Origin: Plectrocnemia conspersa
Taxonomy: Eukaryota > Arthropoda > Insecta > Trichoptera > Polycentropodidae
Assembly: GCA_009617715.1 (NCBI GenBank)
Contig: VTFK01000153.1
Span: forward strand, 1,054,001-1,118,000
Length of the DNA: 64,000 nucleotides
Direction of reading: 5' to 3'
The position numbers were made by a program, and so were the translations under genes. Numbering within the stretch: position 1 is the stretch's first letter; every line of letters begins with the position of its first letter. Positions 35,001 through 50,000 of the stretch are shown in pieces. Below the pieces are notes generated by a model. That model was not told where the DNA came from. It searched no databases and saw nothing but the letters and a program-made list of their open reading frames with translations.

Positions 35001-38000
35001 CTCGTGAGATATTTATTAAATATATTGCTTAATAATACAATATATTAGTAGGATGTATTGTTAATAATAGTTAGTTGCGTTTTGCTATAAGATTAATGGA
35101 GGTGCCGGTTGCTGGAAAGATCAATCTATGACACATGACAAACCACTTATAGCATCAGTACCGTATATGGACATGGCTTTGTTACAGAAAAGACAACTCA
35201 TAAATAGTTTTATCGCTTTAGAGGAGGTAATTTCAGCCTTTAGTTACATTTATAGATTTTTAACTTTCAGCGAATTTTATCCAAGAGCTTTTAAAATTTT
35301 TAAGGACAACTGTATGAAATATGCGAATTAGCGAACAATATAATACATGTAAAACTAAAAGTTTAGTAGTTGGTTGGTAATAAATGGTACTTATTTTGAA
35401 ACTTTGCCCCCTTTTGTTGAAAATGTTTTTTCAAGCGAAATTTCAAAAGTTCGCAAAAATTTAAGTAATTTTTTTTTCTGTATAGAAAAGCTAATATAAA
35501 TCTATATTACTTATATTATATTTTAAATCCCGTATAAACTAAACATATTAAAAAAAAAATTTTTTTTAGAATTTGATGATTTTTATACATATTTTGTAAA
35601 GTGTTTTACAATTTAAATCGATAAAATCAATTTCATAGTTCGTTTTCAAACGCTCCCAAAACAGGGATTTATCTTTCAAATTTTTTACATGTGACAGTTC
35701 TTCTGTCATCTGGCAAGCGCTCGCTGCGCGAATTTTTGTGCAATTAAATAAACAGTGAAATATGTTATAATCACAGCGTTTTTCTTACAAAGTTACAATT
35801 GAAGATGATTCAAAGTGATGTAGCATTTGGAATTATATAGACAATATAATTAAAACTATAAATTATGAGTGTGCCAGTAAGTGTTTGGTTATATGTCACA
35901 GTTATTCTAACAAAATTACTATTGACTTTTCAGGATCTAATATTAAAAGACAAACAGCGGTGATTTGGCAATTAAATATATATACACACCAAAGTTAATT
36001 AAACATATTACAATGCTAGTAAAAATTAAAAGAATCGTATTAGTGTAAACAAAAAGTTACATTTTACCCACTATATAGTATCGTTTACAGTTAATTTTTA
36101 GAAGCAATGATAGATCTAATAATATTTACGTATGAAAAATAATTAAAATATGATATATTGCGACAATTTTGAAGAAGATGAAGAGATACCAATCTACGTG
36201 TTTAATTCTCTACGGTAACTTTCCGTCAATTTTGTTCTTCGGTTGTCGTTTAAATTTCATTAATTAGTAGTAATAATGTGTTCAATGTTTAACTCTTGAT
36301 AAAGGTCTTATTGTTCTTAATTATTTTTTAGAAGCAATGATTTAATGACATATATGGCTACAACGTAGAATTGGTATATATAAACAAAGGGTTAACCTTC
36401 TCATGTTGAAGTCACCGTCAGCAAGTATTATCTTTTTATAAAGAGCATACTACATAAGTTTGATGAAACTGAATATCTTGAATTTGGCTATTCCGAGAGA
36501 GGAATGATGACACAGAACAAAAATTGAAAAAAAAAAATTTTATCGGAATTAAAAATAAACCCTTAGATATTTTGGTTATCGATTATTTCAGGTATGCAAT
36601 TACATATTTATAATCATTGTAAAATGTCGTTTATTAGAAAACATCTAAGAAACTACACATTTATAAGCTGTCCGTTGGCTGATATACTATATATAGCGTT
36701 CCCACTGCAACAGCGCTGATTTGCATTTGTGCATTAAATGATAATTTTTATGTATTGTAAAAGGAAAAACTCACTTTTTTTGGCCTAGGAGTCCGTCGAC
36801 AGGAATTCAAAATTTGAAGATTCATTACGAAGATTGTTTTATGATTGTTTATCTAGTATTATAACACACCTAGTTAATTTGCGATCCGATTATTTATATT
36901 CAGTCAAATCGAACAACGCACATGACGAATTAATGAAAATTATTGTCGCATAGCAAAAATTTTATTAATAAATAATAATTATTTAAAGCTGTTGTCACGT
37001 TGATGTCGGCCATCTTGTTTTATATTTGAATGCTTGTTTTTCATTGGTGGAAACAATCGAATGCGTTACCGGCGGCTAGAAAATTATTCGGAGCAAATTC
37101 AATTTTTATTTTTAGTATTATAATTAAATATAAATCCTTTGTTTACTTGTAAAAATTTGTTTAAGGTTTTCATATAATTTTAGAACTCTTACATTAAAAT
37201 AACCATTGTTATAACAAACACAGCTTTATCGAATATTTTAGTTATATCAAACATATCAAATTTTATTTAATTAATATAAAAAAAGCTTAACTTAACACAT
37301 AAATTACATTTCATTTTTGATTATTCAAGAATAAAAAAGCAAGGCGCTTTTAAATTTTTTTGCAATAAATCAATACCGACTTCTTAACTTTTGTTAGTAT
37401 AATATGTATGTATGTATTATATATGTATATAGTAAGCTTTTATATTTAAATTTAATTTATAATATAAAATTAAATGTATATTGCTTGTTTTCAAGAATTT
37501 TTAAATTATTCTTTTGGAAGAGAAAAAATTATATTTTTAATCTAAATAAGATTAGCGATATTTTTTTTTAAGAGTAAACATAAGTAAAAATCTAAATAAA
37601 GAGAAAGAGTACCGGAGACAGCTTTGAGGGTAAAGTTTAAAAGGCGTGTAATTTCTACAATATTTTCACTCAGATGGAGATTTAATTATGCTAATTTTAA
37701 TTTAATTTTATATAATTATAAATATATAATTACGGCACGATTTTATTGATTTTAATGTAAATTGTTGACTTCTTAGAAGTAATAATTATTTTTTTAATAG
37801 ACTAAATTCTGTTTGAATGTATTCGGAAAATGTAAAACCATGTCTCTGCCGTCGTAGTTGGAACACTCGGTAACATTTTAAATACCAAAGCATTTTTCAT
37901 ATGTTTAATAATAATTAAAATTTTATATTAAACAAACGTGTCTTGGTTTTTTTACAAAAAAGTTAAAGTAACATTTTTTAATAAAAATACGCGTAAGTTC

Positions 38001-41000
38001 GAGTGTTACATGTTCTCAAACTTTTCCACAAAAGCATGAAATATGAAAGGTAGCAATTCTTAATTACCTAAATTTAGACTTTATATGCTTTCTTTTTTTA
38101 TTTATACACTTTTCGTGTATATACAATGTATGTATGTATTATATTATGTTAGATCGATATACGTGATATCGGAAACCTTTCTAAGAAAAATAATTTAGAC
38201 TTATTTTATGAGTACTTTATATAAAGCTTCTATTGTAAACTAATAAATATCTTCATATATCTGGGTCATTTGCAATTTGATATTGGTAATACATACATCT
38301 AAAATCGTTTAGTGCGTTGTATTGGTCCTTTTAACATATGACAGCTGTCGATAGATCAAGTGCTACACGATGTCACTTTATAAATTATGTCACCACCTCA
38401 TGGAAATTCATTAAACTTTTTAAACTATTGACGAAATTGAAATTGCCTGAAATTGATAAGGCTGTAGGAATTAATGACTATTCTATTTATTTTTTCAAAA
38501 TTAATTTCATTCGACGCTCCTTCTTACAAAAGTCATCAATAACCGCATCATATAATATATTGTCTTTCATTAATTTATCTAAAAGTTTTTATTCGATTGA
38601 TAGTGCTGACAATCTATTCTCACTAACTATTTCTAGTGAATGTATTTATTCTTTTCATTGTAGAAAATTATCTTTCTACAGTAGCACTTGTCGCCGGTAT
38701 GGTATAAATTAATTTTATTAAATTGAATACTTCCGTTAAAATATATTTAGTTCATTTTTAATAATCACATTATTAATGCAATTTATAAATTTTAAATGGA
38801 ATTCTGAACCTCATAAAATTAAAAAAAGTTCCACACAAGCGTTGAAGTGATATAAAAAACGGTTCTGTAAAATTATTTTCGTATTATTTAAATTTAGAAC
38901 ACGATCGTCGGGATTTAAACAAATAACAAAATGTACGAGAGATTTCACACCTACCCGGCTATTGGTATGGGAAGCCGGCAGCTCCCACTGCGAGATATGA
39001 AGACCGAAAGGCCGGAGAAATACACAGATTCAAAACGTCAATTGCATGAATGGTCGATAACAGGCGACTGTAAATACGAGTACGAGTAACTGCATGCGCG
39101 ACAAATTCAATTCCCGATAAGCAGTTCATGGCGCACGCGTATCGACTGCGCAAGATAGCTGGCCAGCAAGTCGGCTTTAGCCGCTCCCACGGTATGGTTA
39201 TCTCTAGCCGATTTTCAGAACAATTACGTAAATTAAAAAAAATAATAAATGATAAAATAATTAATTTTTAGAATCGTTTTACAATCTCAAGGCATGCGCT
39301 GCATCTACAGCATGTATGGACCGCACAACACTGGTATGCACATATAATCTGCAAGAAATGGTATGAATTACATTTTCTGGTATATTACTTATTGATTATC
39401 ATTTAAAAGGCTTTTGAACAAACTGAACAAACAATGCTTATCAAAGAGACAAATATGGCATATCCACATTACGATATAATTGTACTTTTAATGCGTATGT
39501 TGAACCACCAACCTTTGATCCATCTAAGTTTTAGTTTAGTTTTCATTAATTATTGTGTAGCATGTTATAGCATCATTCACTGCTTTTGAAACTTTCGCAA
39601 ATCGTTCTCAATCACATTTAAATAATCAGGGATTATTTTGGTTAAAAATTTATTCTTTGGCTCATTTTATTGCTATTCTTTTTTATAAAAGAGTCTTATT
39701 TTCTCAAGTTACATTAAAACTTAGTTGCTTTTTTAATTTAAGATCCAGTTCTTTAGCCAATTTGATTGGTCTAATAATATCGTCAACCTGAAGAGTTTGC
39801 ATATTATCCCTGACCAACTAAAGAATGAGTTTATATAGCATTATTATAAATTACTTACATATAATAAATATTGAAATTTTTCCCAAGACATTGCTAATAT
39901 TTTTGACAGCTTTATCCTATTATTATAGCACTAGCTGCCTGCCTAAAAAATCTTTAAAATTACGTCTAAGTCAAAGACTTACTGTAGTTTCAAAAAGAAA
40001 AATATATTATTACATCTTTTCAAATGAGCCACATTTGCAATTTATACAATTCACTTTGAAGATAACGATCTTTATTTGCCATTGCCAATGTTACGTTACG
40101 ACCCATAAAAACGGAAACAGAAGTTGCGATTCGGAGCGGAAAACCTGGAAAAGTGTGTCATCTTTAATTCATTACCCGATTGACACCTTGAAGGAAAAAA
40201 GGTTTTATTAATCTATCTTAAGAGCTTACTTTCTGATAATATAATTTAGAAATAGCTACGGAGGTTCTCAAGACAAGTCTCTCTAAATGAAATTCTATAA
40301 TATCAAAAATATTTTCGTAGAAGCAACGCGTTGAAACCCATCAGAAATTTTCTTCGTAGCGCGAAAATCGTCACGTCCGATTGCCATTTTCTTGAGTGAC
40401 TCGAAGCGTAACTTTAAAAGCCGCGAATGTCATTTATTTCGCTCGAAAGCACTCTTGCTGCCTTTATATGTGAAAGAGTGCTAAGATTTAATCCTTGCTT
40501 ATTAATTGCGACATCATGATGATTCACACGTGTTTTTTGTACTCGACGACCTCCAGACGCTGCTTCCGGATTAATTGATCTCACCGAGATGAGTTTAATA
40601 ATTTTAATCTTGAGCGCTAAATCAAACAAATCTCAATTATGAAGCGTTACGCCGTAGGCGGAATTTAATAAGATCATGGATGGCTAGAAGAGTATAAGCA
40701 ATATGTTCATAGTGACTAAATTGCTAGGGCGGTGTTCAGTTCAGAGTTGATGAGTCGTAAATGGTTATATTGCACACGTATGACATATATATTAATGCAT
40801 ATAGAGTGGCAAATGGCTAAGATTAAATCTGAAATACGTAACAGTATTAAAAAGTAATATGTATATTATAAATAAACACGTTCTCATTTCTTAGACATAT
40901 AAGTATGTGTCACGCAATGTATAATATAAACATTTGTGTGAGCGATTTGGAGATAAGCAAAATTACAATATAAATTAGTTGTATTTAAATTACTTTTGGA

Positions 41001-44000
41001 ATATTTCGTTGGCTACAACGCAAAGTGCATATATTTATAAACACGTGGTAGGTTCTTTATGTAGCATGAATAATGTATGATTCCAAATAGGTTCGAATTA
41101 AACATAAGGTTGTAATAAACTTTCCTGAAATGTTTTTCATCCGGGTTAAAATTATATTACACATTTATATTCACGTAGGGCACGTTTGCGAATACGTGTT
41201 CAACTTAATATTTATCCAAATTAAAGCAAATTTATAATTTATTTCAAGCCTTGAATGTGTACTGAATTTTGCTTTTTGTAGAATTTTGTACTTATTAAAA
41301 CATAAATTATTATTTGGGAACTAATTATTTTTATTAAGCTCTGAACTTTAAAACACCATTTCGATCCATTGATATACTTGCTGGATTGACAGACATACAT
41401 CACTATACTATCTTAATCGATTAATTTAAATAAGTTTCTCCTACACTATTCAAAAATTAGATGTCGCAGTACAGCAGTTATTTCAAGCTACTATAATGCT
41501 TTCTTCTCTTTAAATTACATTATATGTGACACCGCTTCCAATTTACATTCGAATAAATAATAGAACGGTTTATGAAATTTTTATTTTACATTTGTCTCTG
41601 TTTTATAAAATACATACATATATAAAAAATACTTGACATACATATGTAAATAAATAAAAACAATTTTGTTGCCGAACATTTGTGACTACAACGATACAGA
41701 AATTTATAAACAATTCAAACACAAGTTTATCATACAGTTTTATAATGAAACAACGTACTTTTGTTGGATATATATTAAAATTTATGAATAAAATGTATAT
41801 TAATTTTATGTTATACCTCTGACCTATAAACGGTTAGCTTTTACCCCAGACACAGCTAAAATATAATTAATATTTCCTAGAAATTATTTATTAGGGTTAA
41901 AATCATAATGAATATTCATATTTAAGTAGGCATTTTTTATTTATTTTAATTTTAATATATTTATATTAAATATATTTTTAAATATATCCAATAATATAGT
42001 TAGTTATAAAAAATATATAGATTATTTGTTCACATAAGCAAAGCTTGAATTAATTAGAGACATCCTCCGATCAGTTTTCTAATTTTTTAAACAAATTATT
42101 ATCAATTCTATTTCGTTAGCTCATTATCATTAAAACGGGTTAGTTGTATTTTTGTATTTATTTATAATATGTGTAATTTTATAAGCTTATTTATTAATAA
42201 TTGTATGTAAATATATTTAACTACAGTATTTAAAAAAAATATTAGAGGTAAAGATTTCTAAAATTAAAATAGCATTGACAATGACATTCCTAATTTGCTG
42301 TCATCGAATACTGGACACTGTTCGCCGCAAATTTGACGGATATTAATAACGTTTCAACGACGCGATAATTGCGTCCTTGGTTGGTAAAAAATATTATGGC
42401 AAACACAGAGCTACTACTATAATATACTAGTACATCGGGGTGTTAATTAATAGTTCAAACGACACATGCTTTAATAATTATCGAATTAATTTTCCCATTC
42501 AAAGGTCGCCGATTCAAAAAATGGCCGCTGGGTCAATGTTGCCAGAACTCGATATGGTTTTGTAGATATTATTATATTTTAAATTGGGGGAATTTCGGTC
42601 ATATTTTATCTGAGACCTTGATCATCGAATGCACCTTTTAAGTCGTATAAACGCACCATCTGGATCGTGATTGTGGTAACCGTTGACAATTCAACCTTGT
42701 CCTATAATCAATTGTTGCAAGGCGTCAATCATGGAAATTGTACAACAGTGTTCCACGAGTGGTGCCAATTTGAAGCGCAAAAACATATCTGCGTTTATTG
42801 AAATCACAGCTTGCCATTAAATAATAATGATATAAATTTATATTACATATGTATGTATTTTGTAATCGTTGAAAATATGTTGTATATTTTCAAAGAGCTT
42901 CTAAAAAAATACAAACTGAAGAAAATATATTCATGATATTTGGATTTACTGCTTGTTAATGTGGAAAAATGATATGTTGGCATTTTTACATAATATGGCA
43001 TTTAAAAATATTAAACGTATATGTATTGGGATGATTAATTTGTTTCGTTAATTATATATTATTTAATAAATAATTAAAAAAAATCATTATTAAAAAGTCA
43101 ACAACTGAAATAAATAAAAATCGTATATCTCAGATCGCTCTTGGCGCGGCATGCGATCCTAATAATTTTTGCGCTATCGCTCTTTACCGACAAGCAAATG
43201 TATAGATTTTTTGGACATTTTCTATTAGAAGAGAGTTGGTTGTATTATTTGGCAAACAAATTAAAGAAGCATGTGTAAGTGTACTGCGCACTATGTGATT
43301 ATACAAAGTACACGGTAGCATTGAGCTCCTTAATTGAAGCGCTTTTTTATAACTCGGATTTATTAATATTTATTTTACATATTTTGCCGACATGAGGTGA
43401 CGGGTGGTAATAAGACACAGATTGAGCCTCTGCAGTAGTATTTTTATTGAATATTATTATTAACATGTTTAAATGCTTACATATATAAATAGGCCCCCTA
43501 TACTATCCCCGTTTTAGCAATTTACAATTGCGAAATTCAACTATGTTTATTATAGCCAAAACTTGGCGACACTCTGGTAACACTGGAGTGACGGACGCAA
43601 CTTTGGCGGGCTCGCACGCTGATGCGGGCCCGCGCATCGATATACTATCAACATACAATCAAATTATTTTATTAGTTTTACCTACATACAGTAGCGTGTA
43701 AAAAAAGCATCACCTTTAAAATCATCATATTTCATATGAAACTAAAAACATATTATATATTCTATTTTTTTCTAACTATTGAAAGGATTTTTGAAGTATT
43801 ACACATAAAAATGTGTATTTAAAAAAATAAAAATTAATGAAAATATAAAAAAGTATATAACATTTTTAAACACATACATAAGTAAAAATACTTAGAAATT
43901 CATTAGTAGATTCAAAAACTATTTTTAAAGAAAGAAACTTTAGAAGACAACTTAAGGCATTATAACTAATATTTTTTTATTTATATTTTGCTGCCTTCAA

Positions 44001-47000
44001 ACCAACAAACTGAAAAATTTGCCTTGTTGAAAACCCCTTTGCCGAATACACAGTGATATCGGCTTTTTGATTTTCACTTAATTGTGAGCGATTCGGCATT
44101 ATAACTTTTAAGATGTCAGTCAACTGAATAAGTAGCTGCTAGAAAACAATAGAGACTTACCCTTAAATGAATACAATAAAAATCCTAAAATTCCAGCAAG
44201 CGATGACGGAAATATCCTATTTTTCTTACGATTTTAAAAAGTAATGCGTTTTTTCGCACACTACTGTATGTGTAGAAATTTACTGAAAAAATAATTATTA
44301 ATAAATTTAACTAAATTTATAACCAATGATGAAGTATTTATTAATTATTTTAAATCTGTATTAAATTAATACTTTAAAATTATGAACGATAGTCTTGCTA
44401 TTTGCTCTTATTATACACAAAATTATATTTTCCTATAGGTATTTGTACGTGTATTATTTTTAACCCGCTCCTTATGAATCAAAACTGTATACATAATTTA
44501 TCTTATTTATAATACTATTTAATTGTGTATATATTTGACAAATCCATACTTTGATAATCGCGTCAAATAATTTTATTGCTATAAGATGTCTGCCTCGTTT
44601 CCTATATGTGAAATGCGAAAATGGAAATATTTGCTAAATTATTAAGTCAACACAATTTTTATCATTTAAGATCAATTGTTAAGTATTTTTCTTTAAGTCA
44701 ACCTTCCGTTGATTATTCAATAGGTGTTATAGACATTAAAAACAAAGAGTTTAGTCAAATTATTTATGTATTCTGGGACAACTAGATGCAGAATCTCGAA
44801 TGCATCGATTCAAAAAAAGTATCTAGTATTTGGAGCATACCAAAAATATGTAAATATGTGGAGACTTTTACATATTGAAGAAAAAAGCAGATTCGTTCAA
44901 GGTGGATATAATGAACAACGAAAAACTACATTGTAGATGCATCACTGAAAACAATAGCATCCAACATAGGCATGTAATCATCTTAATTTTTTAATTAACC
45001 GCAACGAATTAAATTCGGCAAACCGGCGATTACTTACGAAGGTCGACAATTTACGATGTGCCGTCGCATCAAATAATTGAACTTTGAGAGCAAATTGCTG
45101 TCCTCCGCTTTTCAAGATATTATAGATGCATTAATTAACCATCGATGTAGACCTTGACCAACGTCGCATCTCGATGTCGCTGGGATAAATTGATCCATAT
45201 TTATTGCGATCCGATGCAACGGGGCTTAAGTTGGTTATCGAAGATTGCAGCATCACATTTGCGCACTCACAGATGTCTGTGATATTGCCAGCAATTGGTT
45301 CTCGATTATGTCAGAGTACAAAGTTTAAATTGACGATGATTAGTGTAGGATCTAATGAAGATTCAAAGATTATATATCATTTGTAGAATTTAAACTATTT
45401 TAATCGATTATAATCATACACATCTAAAAAAATCGGTCATAGATTTGATCACATTTTATTTATTGGAGTCAATTTATGATGTAAAATGACGTCACATCGC
45501 ATTTTTTACGAAGCCACACATTTTTTTTCGGTACATATGAAAGCAGTACTCAAAGGATACAAAGCCACAAAGCGAAGATAACTCGATTTGTGTATATGTG
45601 AAATTACACTATAAAATTATCTGTGTCATCAGTTTTTCCTTATTAATATTTTTAATTACATTTCTATGATTAAATATAAATAATACACTTTGGACTCCTT
45701 TAGATCTAAGTTATAAAACCATTACAAATATAATTTTTAGCTATTGAAATCGTCACAATTTTTTTATGGTATCATAGTGATGGAGAGATTATATTGTTTC
45801 AGTTGATATTTTGATAGCAATAGCAATAAAGGTTCATATAATTTTTCTGATAATGGTTATCAATTTTAAGTGTGACACGTAGCTTTGTGGATTATATCAC
45901 TGGAATTAAACTTGATTACAATTATTTTAACTTTTAACTAATTTAATTTTTACAAAAAATAGGTTCTAGAAAAAACATGTATAACTTTACACATAAACAT
46001 ATTATAGCTTCCTTGAGGCCTTTCAAATTTAATTCTGTAAATATTCTTCATATATATTATAGATATGTATCAGTAGAATTAAAACTAATTGTAAGAAATA
46101 AATCACCTATCAAAAGTAACTATTATATAATATACAAAAACATTTTTTGTATATATTTTCTATGACAAAAACTCGTAATTTTATCAAAAACCTAACATTT
46201 AACTTTAAATTACTAAAATAAGTACTGTCTATGTATTACAGTTTATCTTAAACAATTAAAAAATGTATTTTAGAGAGTTTTATAGCAAAAGTTTAAAAAA
46301 ATATATTCGACTATTGACTGCTGACATTTTTATTGTAATTTTATTTTTGTGGTCAAAAAGTACAAAAATGTTTTCGTGTTATTTTGACAACGATGTTATA
46401 TAATACATACAAAGCAATTTTAATGTAGACTGACTAATTTTTGGTGGTCAAAAATTACTAATAGGTTCAAAGTGTAATCACGTGAATAGTAGAAAAAACA
46501 TATCATTTATGCATGATTATATATTTCCTATGAAACAATCTTAATAATATAATAAATTAAGTATGTAATAAACAAACAATAGTAAGTTTATTTTAGATAC
46601 GATCGATAAGATATTTCCTAATAATAATAACCAATAGCAGTCATGATTTGTTAATAAGCTTTCTATATACATCTTATATTTAAATGAACGTTCAACCAAA
46701 ACATATCTAAGAGATTAAAATCGTTTAATGTAAACAGAAGTATACTTTGCGTCTTGAGACTTGACGGGACAAAGTATTTAAAGTAATGGAATATATAAAC
46801 GAAAGAGATGCGCTTTTCAATTATGTGTTAAGAAATTATTTCGGTCATGATATGTACACAAGGAAAATGAAGAGTCAAAAATATCTAAAGGATCAGTTTG
46901 CTTAAAATAATACAAAGGATCTTGCATTGCGAATCATCAAATTTATCGTTGTTTATGTCACTAATATTAGATTTGTTGGTAATATTTATTTGAAGAAAGT

Positions 47001-50000
47001 CCGAGTACATGGTATTGTTTTAAAAAGGAAGACGACTAAATAAGGAAGTGATAATGATGAGACAAATTACGCCAACGCTAGAACCGGCGCCTCAAATGTG
47101 ATTATGAGACAATGTGATACAAGATGACCAAGAAATATTTTAAAATCTTATAAATATTCTGACTTAAGTAAATAGTGAAATAAAAGTATCAGACATACAA
47201 TTTATTTTTGTCATTTAATCTTTTATATGGAGAATTGTGTTTTTTTTTTATTTTTATTTATATGAATAAGCAGTCTTTAAATTTATTTTAAATGTATTAT
47301 TATAGTTAAGGATTATGTTTTTCCATTATACACTTATGTAGCTGTATGAATAATCTTATATGAATGCGAATTATAATTTTCTGTTCATTCATAGTCATCT
47401 GATATATAATATGAGCCGTGTCAGATTGATGTAATTTTCATAATTTCCAACGAAAATATGCACGAAAACTGTATGAATAACCTTCACCTTATACCCACAC
47501 GTTTTAAGACGGTCGGCAAAAAGTATCTTTTTAGAGCTAAGTTCTTTCAAGATGGACAGTAATATAAATATTATATTTGTGATAAACAACTTTTAGAAGC
47601 AATTAAATATAATCATAATTAAACTATTTCTTACATTACATATTATAAAATTAACCATTATAATAATAACCAGTCATAACAATGTAGCAAGTCCTAACAA
47701 TTACTATAATATAACTACTGAAAACATCGTAAATATTCTGTAATAAATGCAGATATTGCTCTATCCAATATTTATTCACATACAATTTGGAAATCATATT
47801 AATTTTTCGAGTAATAAGAATCCGACTGGCAACTCATTCGTTGGACTATATTGGTAAATTAATTCCTGATTTTGTTGACAGAATATTTATTTTTATAACT
47901 TTTAAAGATATACCTATTGTACTTATCTAATTTAATATGCAATTGTATTACTGAGGAATATCTAAAATATAAACATTTTATCTAAATATTTGACATATAA
48001 ACATCATGTAAAGGAATAATTTTAAAAAAATGAATCTATCGAATCGGTTATGGATACAGTATAGTAAGCCCCCCTATAACGTATGCGGCGGTCCCTCCTA
48101 TAGCGTTCCCCCATATAGGTTAGTTTTTGTTACTGGTTGTCCCTTGATTTCACTAGACGTATTTTGTGATTTATAATATTCCAGGTAAATTCATCACAAT
48201 ACAGTAAGAAAATATTTATTTTTTAATAGCTATGGAAAAAATTATGATCAAGCAAAGCAATGTACATGTTTTTTAATACATTATGTATGCACTTTTCAGA
48301 GGGTTTCAACCATTCTAATTTTTTATAATAAAACTATTCAATTATGTAATACATATCTATTACAAATCTAAAGAAGTATTAATGAATCATAAAATATATT
48401 TTTATAAAATATATAAGACGCTTTATATCCAACATTAAAATTTTAGTGCATTTAAAATAATACCTAATCTTTCTAAGCTTAGCTAATTTTTTATTTTAAA
48501 ATGACGATTTTTTAAAAAAAAAAATCATTTATCAATATTACTTGTTTGTTATATAATTTATAGGTTTCTATTAATATTCTAAAATAAAACATACTGCAGA
48601 AAAAGTATGATAATTTTTATTTACTTTTTATTATTTATTCATTGTAGGCTTACGCATTTAAAAAAATAACTAAAAAAACTGCTGCGTTTGATTCCCTGGC
48701 AGTCGCAAAATCAAAGACATTCTTCGCGCGCATGTCGCAATAAGAGCATGTGCTCTAGTTTACAAACTAAATACCAGGTCATTTAAAATATAAAAATGTC
48801 AAAAAAGATTTGATTTTCTGATTTCGTTAAATTCACAAAATACTGATGAATTTACATAACCTCAAATTTCTTATGGGTGCCTATTCCCCTATAACGTAGT
48901 ATTCTTATAACGAAGTCTCAATCTCTATGATATAAGGGGGGGTCGACTGTACTTGTTTTTTGAAATAATTTGGAATGTCTCCAAAAAACATGGACTGGTC
49001 TTGACTTTTACATCATTAATTCAAAACATGTAATTGATGTAACAAAATAAGACTGAACAAAAAGCTAAAATATCGACTGGTCGTGACTTTTAATTTTGAA
49101 AAATTGCAATATTGTAAGACAATGATTATAAATATATCTCGGATGCTATATTTTATAGATGCTTGGTTAAATTTTGTATAACCTAGCTTTTCCCATGGTC
49201 AACAATGACCACACTAAATAGATTTTTTTTTATACAAGATAAAAATTGTTGTTTAGATAAACCATTACATTTATGGAATATACTGATATAGAATATTTTT
49301 TTAATTAAAATCATGTTGCCTTTTTCATCCCTGTTTTAAAATACAACATCGTTGCTAGTAATATTATACGATTTAATTATCTTTATAGATAATGTATATT
49401 TGTTTATTGTATCGTTCGGAAATTCACAATAAGAAATAAAATTCTAAGCTTGATCTTCGATAAGAAAATAATAAATAAAATATTAACATATTATAATCAA
49501 ATTAGAATATAATACGTCATGTTGTTTTTAATAAAAATAAATATTATTTTAGTAATCAATATATTTAATAACAAATATTATTATTATTCGTGCCAATATT
49601 ATTCGTCCTGCTAAAAACTTATGTAAATTAGAACTAGATTATAAATTAGAAATTAAACTAATATTTTTTTATTGGGTCTGCACATACATATATTATTTTG
49701 GAGTATTGTCATTCAATAATATTTAATTTGACAGTCACTAGCGAACATAATGGTCAATGATCTATTACGAATTCTACACTACATTCAATACGTGTACCAA
49801 TAAGAAAAACGTAAAATGACTTATTTCCTATCTCAACAAATAGTATCTGATGGTATCTAAAGGATAGCAAAGTGAAAAGATAAGCCTAAATCTCATTTGA
49901 TTATAATAAGTCTACTTTATTGATTGATTACATATTATTATCAATTTGTATAGAATTTAAAGCATATTATTAAAATAATTGTAATCTATTGCAATTTGCT

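Noticed and set aside
38338..38712. 124-codon plus-strand frame
   Set aside because: It is the antisense shadow of the hAT transposase relic on the minus strand.
39825..40211. 128-codon plus-strand frame
   Set aside because: Low-complexity hydrophobic content and no domain; the minus strand looks more like eroded transposon.
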